Assembly: GCA_017519005.1 (NCBI GenBank)
Contig: JAFWTG010000130.1
Span: 1-37,481 of the forward strand
Length of the DNA: 37,481 nucleotides
Direction of reading: 5' to 3'
From: Oscillospiraceae bacterium
GTDB taxonomy: Bacteria; Bacillota; Clostridia; Oscillospirales; Oscillospiraceae
The translations under genes and the position numbers were made by a program. The notes below the pieces were generated by a model. It was given only the letters and a program-made list of their open reading frames with translations, was not told the DNA's origin and ran no database searches. The first letter of the stretch is position 1. Each line of letters opens with the position of its first letter. Positions 31,006 to 37,481 of this stretch are shown in pieces.

Positions 31006-31245
31006 ATGACAAGACAGGATTATGAAAGGCGTTTCCGTACCTACCCGGACGTGGTAACCCTCCCGGAACTCTGCGCCATGCTCCGCATCGGCGACAACTA
31101 CGCCCGGAGGCTTCTGCGCAAAAAACTGGTGGCCCACTTCGTCATCCGCCACACCTACTACATCCCAAAGGAAAACGTCATCGATTTCGTCCTGAGCCCC
31201 AACTATCTGACCGTCCTAAACCGCTTCCGCCGTGATAACAAATAG
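31006..31245 (+). CDS. Excisionase-like helix-turn-helix protein
   Basis: This 79-residue basic protein carries a MerR-like HTH: VVTLPELCAMLRIGDNYARRLL (about residues 17-38) followed by HFVIRHTYYIPKENVIDFV, the wing with the typical YYIPKE strand. This is the plan of excisionase/HTH_17 proteins that direct recombination of integrative elements. The ATG at 31006 has AAAGGAG at about 9 bp; the longer frame upstream has no ribosome site. It is near the tRNA-Leu attachment site, but the matching integrase is only a remnant. Confidence 0.75.
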   Translation: MTRQDYERRFRTYPDVVTLPELCAMLRIGDNYARRLLRKKLVAHFVIRHTYYIPKENVIDFVLSPNYLTVLNRFRRDNK

Positions 31246-31252
31246 TCCCTGC

Positions 31253-31290
31253 TCCCGCAGGCAGCTCAGATTTCCACACTGCCTGCGGGA
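31253..31290 (+). terminator. Hairpin terminator after the excisionase-like gene
   Basis: TCCCGCAGGCAG and CTGCCTGCGGGA are perfect 12-bp arms with a 14-nt loop, but with only TT following. Confidence 0.65.
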
Positions 31291-31320
31291 TTACGATTAT
31301 ATACGATATCTCCTACGGCA

Positions 31321-31876
31321 GCCCAAGGCTTGGCTTACTGTACCCAGCTGTTCAAGCTTGAGGAGCAGTGGAAGGATATGACGCCGGAGGAACGGCAGAA
31401 GAAGCGGTCGGAGCAGGCAAAGCCTGTTCTGGACGCGATCTTGGCATGGTCAAAAACGAGGACCGCCGCGCCGAAGTCGAAGCTGGGCATTGCTTTGAAC
31501 TACCTCAAGAACCAGTGGCCCACGCTGACGACCTATCTGCAGGACGGCCGCATTGAGCTCAGCAATAACCGCGCCGAGCGCAGCATTAAGCCCTTTGTAA
31601 TCTCCCGCAAAAACTTTCTGTTTGCCAATACCACAAACGGTGCCCAGAGCTGTGCAGTCCTGTTCAGCCTGATTGAGACGGCAAAGGAAAACCATCTTGA
31701 TCCGTGTCGCTATCTCACCTGGGTTCTGAAGGAAGCACCGAAACGCAGTGCTTCTGATCCGAATTGGGCGCAGACGCTGACCCCACAAAACACCCCGCCG
31801 GATTGCCGCTAAACCGAATCTTGTCCGTGGAGCCTGCCAAGCGCAGGCTCCTTTTCTACGCTCATTTGACGCTTAC
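31321..31876 (+). mobile_element. IS66-family insertion sequence, 3' remnant
   Basis: The frame 31330-31812 (about 160 residues) encodes the end of an IS66 transposase. It includes SKLGIALNYLKNQWPTL and the catalytic-Glu region ELSNNRAERSIKPFVISRKNF, then ANTTNGAQSCAV and the C-terminal element LDPCRYLTWVL. The DDE Asp residues and the helper genes upstream are missing, so it cannot move alone. The right end is probably at about 31876, where GTAAGCGTCAAATGAGCG reads inward on the minus strand, as in IS66 terminal repeats. A hairpin (31831-31852) follows the stop. Confidence 0.85.
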
Positions 31877-32036
31877 CACCAAACCGCATAGAAAGAGGGC
31901 GCGCTGCAATTCTTTCGTTTTGCAACGCGCCCTTGTAGAGCGTTTTGGAGAAGTCCATCAATTTCTGTTGATCCTCCCGGAACTTCTCCGGGTTCTGGCG
32001 CATCTTCGCTTTGAGTTGGTTTAAGGTAAGGGGCAT
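31809..32036 (-). CDS. Small protein of unknown function with IS66-derived tail
   Basis: The start at 32036 has a strong AAGGAGG. The first about 53 residues (MPLTLNQLKAKMRQNPEKF, then REDQQKLMDFSKTLYKG) are charged and helical and look native. From about 31876 down, the frame enters the IS66 end and ends 22 codons later, so the original C terminus is lost. It is divergent from the 1175-residue gene and shares its unusual promoter box. No family recognised. Confidence 0.5.
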   Translation of the reverse strand: MPLTLNQLKAKMRQNPEKFREDQQKLMDFSKTLYKGALQNERIAARPLSMRFGGKRQMSVEKEPALGRLHGQDSV

Positions 32037-32097
32037 ACTGTTTCCTCCTTTTGTTCTGCAATCGTATGAATTATATCGTTTTGCTGTTTCTGCAGCT

Positions 32098-32131
32098 ATT
32101 TTAGCAGACACCTCGTACAAAATTATTACAA
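32098..32131 (-). promoter_or_regulatory. Promoter box of the small divergent gene
   Basis: On the minus strand TTGTAAT-N2-TTTTGTACG-N10-TAAAAT. Same sequence and spacing as the plus-strand box at 32171-32204. Confidence 0.6.
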
Positions 32132-32170
32132 AGACCGGGGATATAAAAGAATTTTTCAGCGAAAGCAGAA

Positions 32171-32204
32171 TTGTAATGCTTTTGTACGCCCGGTATGATA
32201 TAAT
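32171..32204 (+). promoter_or_regulatory. Promoter box of the 1175-residue gene
   Basis: TTGTAAT-N2-TTTTGTACG-N10-TATAAT. A sigma-A reading is TTGTAA, 17 bp, TATGAT (32194-32199). Lies 34 bp upstream of the start codon. Confidence 0.65.
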
Positions 32205-32237
32205 ATGGCCAGACGACAAAAAAAGGAGGCGCAAATT

Positions 32238-35200
32238 ATGACCCTGAAGGAATACTATCTCCAGCAGAAGGCGATCTTCCAAACGGTTCTGGACGCACCG
32301 AAGCCCAATTACCTTGACGTGGAAAAGGTCAGCGATCAGGACATCGAGGACTATATCACAAATTACACCATCGCGAACCACCGCAGGGAACAGGTCGCAT
32401 ATAACATCCATGCCGCCCTGAAGACCCTGACGGACGAGCAGCTCAAGGCGGTCTACGCAAAACTCAAGCGCCCGGAGGGCAATAAGCGATTCACGGAGGC
32501 GCGCTTCCTCGATCTGGTCCACGGGGAAGCTACGGACACGCTCCTGGGCACGAGCGGCTTCGGCTGCACGCTCGAAGACATGTTGGACGTCTACGGCGAA
32601 GCCCTGGGGCCCGAGAAGGTCAACGGGATCGTCAACACGCCCATCGAGCCCCATCCCCTGAGCCCCGATTACAGGGGGTCCAAGGTCTACAGCCCCTACG
32701 AAACCGAGATCCAGGCTCTGCGGGACAAATTCACCCACACTGCCGACGCGGCGAAGAACGCGGAGAACGAAAAGCTGCTCCAGAAGGTCAGCGCCACGCT
32801 CCAGAACGTCAAGCCGGAGGTCCTGAATGCTTTTGACGGTCCCCGGTCAAACGCCTACGTGCCCGGTTACGAAAACTACGACAATATCGTCGGTCGGCGC
32901 GTGAACGTGCGTCAGGTCCAGGGCCTGCAGACGCTCGGGGACGGGCAGTTCAAGGACGCGGTAAAGCCCGCTTTCAGCGGAGACGGCATTCCGGACTTTG
33001 AGATCCTGTCGACGACGCAGTACCCGAACCCCATGTCGGCGGAGCAGGCGCAGGCGCTCGACAAGCTGAGCGCGGATCCCAAGGTCGGTCTGTCCGAGGA
33101 TACCCGGCAGGCCATCGGGAATCTGAGCCGGTGCCTGGACGAGCTGCACTTCGAGCGGGTTTCAGGCGCCCCCCTGAGCGGCCAGATCTTCCCCCTCCAT
33201 AAGCCCGAGAAGCCGGACGACATGTATTACCCGAACGAGGAAGGCTACAAGTATTACGCCTTCCGGCCTGTGGTCACCGCCAAACGGAAGCTGGCCGCCG
33301 CCGTGAAGCGCGGCGACCTGGAGGAGGTCCGGCAGGCCATGGAGGCCTACGAGCAGGCGGAGGCTTCCACGGACAAGGCCATTGAGATCCTGAAATCCGA
33401 TAAGCTCAATCCGGCGCCCATCTTCTCCCCCAACGTGGAGTCCACCCGCGCCAGCACGGGGGACATGCCGGAGAAGTTCGCCCTGGACACGACGAACCAG
33501 AAAAAGCTGAACAGCCTCTACATCGGCTACGCGACCTTGAAGAGCGCGGGGCTGACCCTCGAGGATCTCTGTAAGGATCCCGCCAAAACCGCCAAGACCC
33601 TCGGCAAACAGCTCATTGCCGCCGGCGGGCTGAACTCCCGGCAGGGAAGCATCGGCGCGGTCCTACAGAACGGCATGAAGGGGAGATACTCCGTCGGCAC
33701 CGCGGATACGGCGCTCATGTCCGCCTGGGTGGGCCTCGACGCCGCCATGACCCGCGCCTTGAGCGGCATCGTGGGCATGGAAAAGGATCCCAAACGAAGC
33801 GCGGAGTTCTTAGCCGCCTTCCATCTCGGCCTGCGCGAAGCCAATCTGGAGATCCAGAAGGAGATCCGGCGCTACGAGACCATGAGCAAGGTCTGCACCG
33901 ACGAAGCGGAAAGATACGCCGGGATGCGGGGCACGCTCTACCAAAACGCCGCCATTCGTCCCGAGGCCGGGGAGAACGCCCTGAACCTGGAAAAGATGAT
34001 TGACAGCTTCGACAAGCCGGATCAGGTTCTGGAGCCCGGCCTCAGCCTGAAAAACGCGAAGCCGGAGCAGATCCGCTATTCCTGGCAGGACGAGATGGAC
34101 GCCGCCAACGCCTATGCCTCCGGCGACGCCGCCTACGACTGGGTGGAGCTGGCCGGCCGCAACCAGAAGGTTCTGGCGGACGCCGCCCGGGAGGAGCTGA
34201 TCAGCGGCTCCTACAAAAATCAGTTCGTCCCGGATCAGTACCTGCTCCACGCCTTCTCCGCCCAGAACCGTCTGGCCAAAAACGCCGCCGCCAAGGGCGA
34301 AAGCAGCCAGGAGTTCCGGGCCTTCCGGGAGAGCTTGAAGAACACCTGGAAGCTGGCCAGGAATCAGGACGTCAAGGCGATCCTGAAGATGGGCGCCGCC
34401 CTCATGGACGATCCCATGGCCTATGATTTCCTGCAGACCGGGAAGGACGACCAGCTCGTCAAGACGGACTCTGAAGAGTACAAAACCATGAAGAAGAGCC
34501 TGGCGAAGATCCAAAAAGTCAAGGAGCTTCTGACCGGCGGCAATCCCATGAAGCTGGAAAAGCTGTACGGATCCGATTTCTGCGAGGATCTGGAGCAGGC
34601 CAAGCAGGACGCTTTCGAGTACGTCCGGCTCAAGACCAAGAACGGCTCGAAAAGCTCCTTCCACTACGAGAGCGGTCGTCGGCGCTTCGAGGAGGGCATG
34701 GCGAACTTCAGGAAGCTGGCCAAGCTGCAGGACGATCTGGGCCTGCGTTCTCCGGCCCAGAAGGCCTATGAGGACGCGCGGCTGGAGCTGATGCTCAAGC
34801 GCGGAGATCCCAAGTGGCTCTACGGCACGGAGGGCAAGACCGTCATGGCGAAGATGCTCTACGCCAAGTCCTTCGTGGACGCGAAGATCCCCGCCGAGCA
34901 CCAGACGGCGGCCTTCCGTCCCGAGGCCTTCAGAAGGGGCGTGGATTCCATCCTGAATAAGCGCCTGCATCGCTTCGAGAACCCCGCCGAGCTGGAGACC
35001 CTGGCCGACCAGGCCGTGGAGCACAGCGGCGTATTCAAGCGGGCTGCCAGGAACATGGCCGCCCAACGGCTGGAGGCCTACGACCGTGCCATGGCGGAGC
35101 CCAGGCTGAAGCAGGCCAAGCTGGACTGTGCCAAGGGCTTCGCTTTGGACAAGGCCGCCGAAGCGCTGCAAATCAATCTTACGATGCAGAACTACGCCTC

Positions 35201-35765
35201 CCGGAACCCCGCGCTCCAGGCGAAGGCCGAGGAAATTATGAAGGATCCCGATTTCCAGGAGACCATCCGGCGGCTCACGGCAGGAAAGACAGTGGAGCAG
35301 ATCAGGAAACTGCATGATGCCGCGGCGCTGGACGGGTCCTCGTCAGGGAGCATGGAATTTGAAAGGAATGAGGCTGCGCTGAAATACGAAAAGCGCTGCG
35401 CCGCCGTCGCTGCCGACGCCACCCTGCGCCGGAAGAACGAGGGCAGGGAGCCCACCCAAGAGGAGATCGACAAGTACGCAGCGGCAATCCGGAAGGACCA
35501 GCGCTTCCAGGCCTTCATGCGGGAGAAGGAGAGTAAGCTGGCAGACGGAGCCGCTTACAATAAAGCGATAAACGCGCTCAACTTTGAGGACAGCAGGAAC
35601 CAGTTCCTTATGGAGATGGCGCAGAAGGTCACGGAGCCCATCCCCCAGCAGCCCGCTCCCATAGAAAACCAGCCCCTGGCCGCCCCGCAAAACCTCCAAC
35701 AGGAGCACGGCCTAGAGCCCATTCACGGAGCGCCCGGTCAGGCAGGCCCTGCGGCCCAAAACTGA
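32238..35765 (+). CDS. Large cytosolic protein of unknown function (1175 residues)
   Basis: Not recognised. The ATG at 32238 has AAGGAGG at about 8 bp. There is no signal peptide or membrane segment. The sequence is mostly helical and charged, with long Ala/Glu/Lys-rich stretches (for example around residues 350-400 and 690-1000) that could form coiled coils, and a Pro/Gln-rich tail (about 1130-1175, with IPQQPAPIENQPL). I see no Walker, nuclease, protease or toxin motif. Base and codon use look like the rest of the chromosome. It is the largest gene of the island, is divergent from the small IS66-truncated gene, and the short gap to the next gene suggests cotranscription. It could be a structural, cargo-like or effector-like protein; none is supported. 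Confidence 0.75.
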   Translation: MTLKEYYLQQKAIFQTVLDAPKPNYLDVEKVSDQDIEDYITNYTIANHRREQVAYNIHAALKTLTDEQLKAVYAKLKRPEGNKRFTEARFLDLVHGEATDTLLGTSGFGCTLEDMLDVYGEALGPEKVNGIVNTPIEPHPLSPDYRGSKVYSPYETEIQALRDKFTHTADAAKNAENEKLLQKVSATLQNVKPEVLNAFDGPRSNAYVPGYENYDNIVGRRVNVRQVQGLQTLGDGQFKDAVKPAFSGDGIPDFEILSTTQYPNPMSAEQAQALDKLSADPKVGLSEDTRQAIGNLSRCLDELHFERVSGAPLSGQIFPLHKPEKPDDMYYPNEEGYKYYAFRPVVTAKRKLAAAVKRGDLEEVRQAMEAYEQAEASTDKAIEILKSDKLNPAPIFSPNVESTRASTGDMPEKFALDTTNQKKLNSLYIGYATLKSAGLTLEDLCKDPAKTAKTLGKQLIAAGGLNSRQGSIGAVLQNGMKGRYSVGTADTALMSAWVGLDAAMTRALSGIVGMEKDPKRSAEFLAAFHLGLREANLEIQKEIRRYETMSKVCTDEAERYAGMRGTLYQNAAIRPEAGENALNLEKMIDSFDKPDQVLEPGLSLKNAKPEQIRYSWQDEMDAANAYASGDAAYDWVELAGRNQKVLADAAREELISGSYKNQFVPDQYLLHAFSAQNRLAKNAAAKGESSQEFRAFRESLKNTWKLARNQDVKAILKMGAALMDDPMAYDFLQTGKDDQLVKTDSEEYKTMKKSLAKIQKVKELLTGGNPMKLEKLYGSDFCEDLEQAKQDAFEYVRLKTKNGSKSSFHYESGRRRFEEGMANFRKLAKLQDDLGLRSPAQKAYEDARLELMLKRGDPKWLYGTEGKTVMAKMLYAKSFVDAKIPAEHQTAAFRPEAFRRGVDSILNKRLHRFENPAELETLADQAVEHSGVFKRAARNMAAQRLEAYDRAMAEPRLKQAKLDCAKGFALDKAAEALQINLTMQNYASRNPALQAKAEEIMKDPDFQETIRRLTAGKTVEQIRKLHDAAALDGSSSGSMEFERNEAALKYEKRCAAVAADATLRRKNEGREPTQEEIDKYAAAIRKDQRFQAFMREKESKLADGAAYNKAINALNFEDSRNQFLMEMAQKVTEPIPQQPAPIENQPLAAPQNLQQEHGLEPIHGAPGQAGPAAQN

Positions 35766-35798
35766 GCCGTCCTGAAAAACGGAAAGGCGGCGCTCACG

Positions 35799-36235
35799 AT
35801 GACAAGTCAGTTTGCTTTCCCCCGAACCGGTCGGAGGCTCCTGAGCCTTCTGCTGGCGCTGCTTCTGCCGGCGCTGCTTTTGCCGACGCAAAGCCCGGCC
35901 TTCGCCGAAGCCCCTCAGACGGTCCCGGCTGTGGACCCCGTCTCGCAGAGCGATTCCTTCACGGCGGTGCTGTACAACAACACCAACGGACTGCCGACCT
36001 CGGAGGCAAACGATATCGCGCAGACCGGCGAGGGCTTTATCTGGATCGGCAGTTACAGCGGTCTGATCCGCTATGACGGCAAAAGCTTTGAGCGGATGGA
36101 TTCCACCAACGGCCTTGCCAGCGTCGTGCGTCTGTACGTGGATCAAAAGGATCGGCTCTGGATCGGCACCAACGACAACGGCGTGGCCATGATGGACCGG
36201 GGAGAGCTGCTGTAGTGGAATGAGGCCGACGGTCT
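35799..36235 (+). pseudogene. Two-component-type propeller sensor, N-terminal fragment with amber stop
   Basis: A signal peptide (LLSLLLALLLPALLLP, cleavage near AFA-EAP) is followed by regulator-propeller repeats: NGLPTSEANDIAQTGEGFIWI, then GSYSGLIRYDG and DRLWIGTNDNGVAMMD. Such proteins normally continue through about ten blades into a membrane helix and a GGDEF or kinase domain. Here a TAG at 36213-36215 interrupts the frame; the propeller-like reading continues a few codons (WNEADGL) and then homology ends. It is 33 bp after the large gene. Probably non-functional, but the first 138 residues could still be secreted. Confidence 0.72.
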
Positions 36236-36260
36236 CTTCTTAAAGCTCGAATAACAAAGA

Positions 36261-36295
36261 AACGGCACAGTAGTTCATCGAAATACTGTGCCGTT
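36261..36295 (+). terminator. Hairpin terminator
   Basis: Perfect 12-bp arms, 11-nt loop, followed by CTTCT. Confidence 0.65.
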
Positions 36296-36406
36296 CTTCT
36301 ATCATATTGAGCCTTAACAATGTTTCATACCCGAGCGGCACAAGTTCATCCAAGCTGATTCCGCTGAAGCTGCCAAGCTGATTCCGCTGAAGCTGCCCCA
36401 AGCAAC

Positions 36407-36426
36407 GTATCGTGGGCCCACGATAC
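36407..36426. promoter_or_regulatory. Perfect 20-bp palindrome, candidate parS or operator
   Basis: GTATCGTGGGCCCACGATAC lies 63 bp ahead of mobC and about 400 bp ahead of the parB-like gene. Confidence 0.5.
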
Positions 36427-36488
36427 CGCTTGTCAGGGGGAAATCCCATGAAACCCCCTTATCAACGGAGATTTACAGGAGAATGAAA

Positions 36489-36809
36489 ATGAAGAAAAGA
36501 ACATGCGAAATCAAGATCCGCCTGACCGATGAAGAACTGGCGGAGCTGAACGCAAAGGTCGGGCAGACGGTGTTCTCCCGGGAGGAATTCTGTCGCCGGG
36601 CCATCACGAACAAGGAGGTCAAGCAGGCACCGTCTCCCGATATTCCGATTCTGATTCGGGATCTCCGGCGGGCGGGCTCCAACGCAAACCAGCTTTTGAA
36701 AATCGCGGAGAGCACCCATCTGTTGGACGCGCCGCAGATGCGGAAGGTCATGGCTCAGGTCTATCTGGCGGAGAAGGCCGTTGTGGACGCTTATGTGATG
36801 AACGATTAA
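36489..36809 (+). CDS. mobC: MobC-like mobilisation (relaxosome) protein
   Basis: This 106-residue protein begins with a ribbon-helix-helix strand (CEIKIRLTDEELAEL) and ends with the MobC helices containing RDLRRAGSNANQLLKIA, the conserved family signature. MobC helps the relaxase open the origin of transfer. The ATG at 36489 was chosen because AGGAG lies 7 bp ahead; the ATG at 36483 is too close. No relaxase follows within the window; the next gene is parB-like. Confidence 0.85.
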   Translation: MKKRTCEIKIRLTDEELAELNAKVGQTVFSREEFCRRAITNKEVKQAPSPDIPILIRDLRRAGSNANQLLKIAESTHLLDAPQMRKVMAQVYLAEKAVVDAYVMND

Positions 36810-36829
36810 CGAAACGGAGGAACTGTGAA

Positions 36830-37481
36830 ATGCAGAATGAATTGAAGAAACAGGCAACAGTCCAAATCCCGTTGGGGCGGCTGCACCGCTTCCCGGGGCA
36901 CCCTTACAAGGTGGAGGACAACGAGGAGATGGAGGCACTGGCGGAAAGCATCCGGGAGCAGGGCATTCTGACCCCGCTGCTGGTGCGGCGGATGGAGGGC
37001 AGCGAGACGGACTACGAGCTGATCTCCGGACATCGGCGGGCATACGCAGCAGCAAAGGCAGGGCTGGAAACGGTCCCTGCCTTTGTTGTTTCCCTGGACC
37101 GGAATGAGGCCGCCATTGCCCTGGTGGACAGCAATCTGCACCGGGAACGGCTGCTGCCTTCCGAGAAGGCGTTTGCGTACAAGCTGAAAGCGGAAGCCCT
37201 GTACCATCAAGGCAAGCGGAGCAACCTGACTTCGGCGCAATTTGCTCCGAAGTTGGCGACGGAGCAGATTGCGGAGGATGTGGGAACCTGCAAGGATACG
37301 ATCAAGCGCTAGATCCGCCTGACCTATCTGCTGCCAGCTCTGATTACCATGATGGACGAAGGCAGGATTGCCTTCTCTGTCGGCGTGGAGCTGTCCTATC
37401 TCCCCGACGAGGCCCAGTATGATTTGCTGGACGCCATGGAGCGAAACGACTGCACGCCCTCCTATGCTCAGGCTGTGCGGC
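36830..37481 (+). pseudogene. ParB/Spo0J-like protein with in-frame amber codon, runs off window
   Basis: The first 160 residues have the ParB N-terminal nuclease-like fold: IPLGRLHRFPGHPYKV, LAESIREQGILTPLLV, YELISGHRRAYAA and VDSNLHRERLLPSEKAFAY. The frame stops at TAG (37310-37312), but the next codons continue the family sequence without a shift (IRLTYLLPALITMMDEGRI, AFSVGVELSYL) to the window end. The TAG sits where this family commonly has Tyr (KRYIRL), so a single base change explains it. Likely a fresh nonsense mutation; readthrough cannot be excluded. It starts 20 bp after mobC with GGAGG upstream. Confidence 0.82.

Larger units (their letters stand above)
36216..36488. other. Intergenic region with hairpin, direct repeats and a 20-bp palindrome
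   Basis: It holds a terminator-like hairpin (36261-36295, AACGGCACAGTA/TACTGTGCCGTT), two direct 23-bp copies (36351-36373, 36374-36396) and a perfect 20-bp palindrome (36407-36426). A minus-strand frame at 36240-36449 runs through all of these and is not convincing as a gene. Confidence 0.6.

Noticed and set aside
33810-35315. Minus-strand open frame of 501 codons
   Set aside because: Antisense of the 1175-residue gene, no ribosome site, low-complexity Leu/Gly/Val composition.
36240-36449. Minus-strand open frame of 69 codons ahead of mobC
   Set aside because: It runs through a terminator hairpin, a 23-bp direct repeat and a perfect palindrome, with no ribosome site; more likely regulatory DNA.
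37310-37312. Genetic code with TAG reassigned
   Set aside because: TAG ends several clearly complete genes in the window, such as DUF3793 and feoA, so it is used as a normal stop.

Overview
The window looks like chromosomal DNA of a GC-rich clostridial Firmicute, probably an Oscillospiraceae-like gut bacterium. The reasons are a feoA-feoA-feoB operon with a FeoB-associated Cys-rich peptide, DUF6110 and DUF3793 proteins, an L-2-amino-thiazoline-4-carboxylate hydrolase family protein, strong AGGAGG ribosome sites and many short interspersed hairpin repeats. Taxonomy is inferred from gene content only.

Layout. 1-2.7 kb: the end of a redox operon, with a GltD-like FAD/NAD(P)/4Fe-4S oxidoreductase (open at the left edge) and hypA. 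2.7-5.5 kb: a decayed mobile-element protein (C-terminal part, ADP-ribosyltransferase-like fold) on the minus strand that reads into interspersed repeats, followed by a hairpin array and a 100-bp tandem repeat. 5.5-11.7 kb: acylphosphatase, a flavodoxin-fold reductase, a small Cys-rich protein, two ABC exporter half-transporters, and 5'-truncated remnants of an alcohol dehydrogenase, a PP-loop protein and a flavodoxin. 11.7-29.6 kb: a long, almost entirely minus-strand metal locus. In transcription order it carries feoA, feoA, feoB, a Cys-rich FeoB partner, DUF6110, a P1B-type ATPase, a MacB-like ABC ATPase and permease, two tiny metal-related proteins, a ZIP transporter, a metallo-beta-lactamase-fold hydrolase, a DtxR-family regulator, three SAM methyltransferases and an alpha/beta hydrolase, a membrane protein, the thiazoline hydrolase homologue, an LCM-type methyltransferase, an AraC regulator and DUF3793. 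A second DtxR-family regulator is divergent from feoA.

Regulation. Six copies of an 18-bp dyad, GGTTAG-N6-CTAACC with variants, lie at the feo/dtxR divergent promoters (five boxes) and between feoA and feoB, and a seventh lies at the DUF3793-flavodoxin promoter. This suggests one iron-responsive DtxR regulon. The transporters would move iron, zinc or manganese and another metal. The methyltransferase, hydrolase, AraC and ABC genes could modify or export a small molecule, but no assembly-line enzyme is present.

30.2-37.5 kb: the edge of an integrated element. There is a tyrosine-recombinase remnant, a displaced tRNA-Leu 3' half with its terminator, candidate recombinase arm sites, an excisionase-like HTH protein, an IS66 remnant, a 1175-residue protein of unknown function, a truncated propeller sensor, a MobC-like protein and a ParB-like gene with an amber codon.

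Most notable: a 187-bp element made of six hairpins (three, a 26-nt spacer, three) is inserted in a methyltransferase gene with a 5-bp target duplication, so its removal restores the reading frame. A second array with the same 3 + spacer + 3 plan but mostly unrelated stems lies at 4.9-5.0 kb. Single hairpins with 3-nt loops and a GTAG foot, like REP sequences, are scattered elsewhere.
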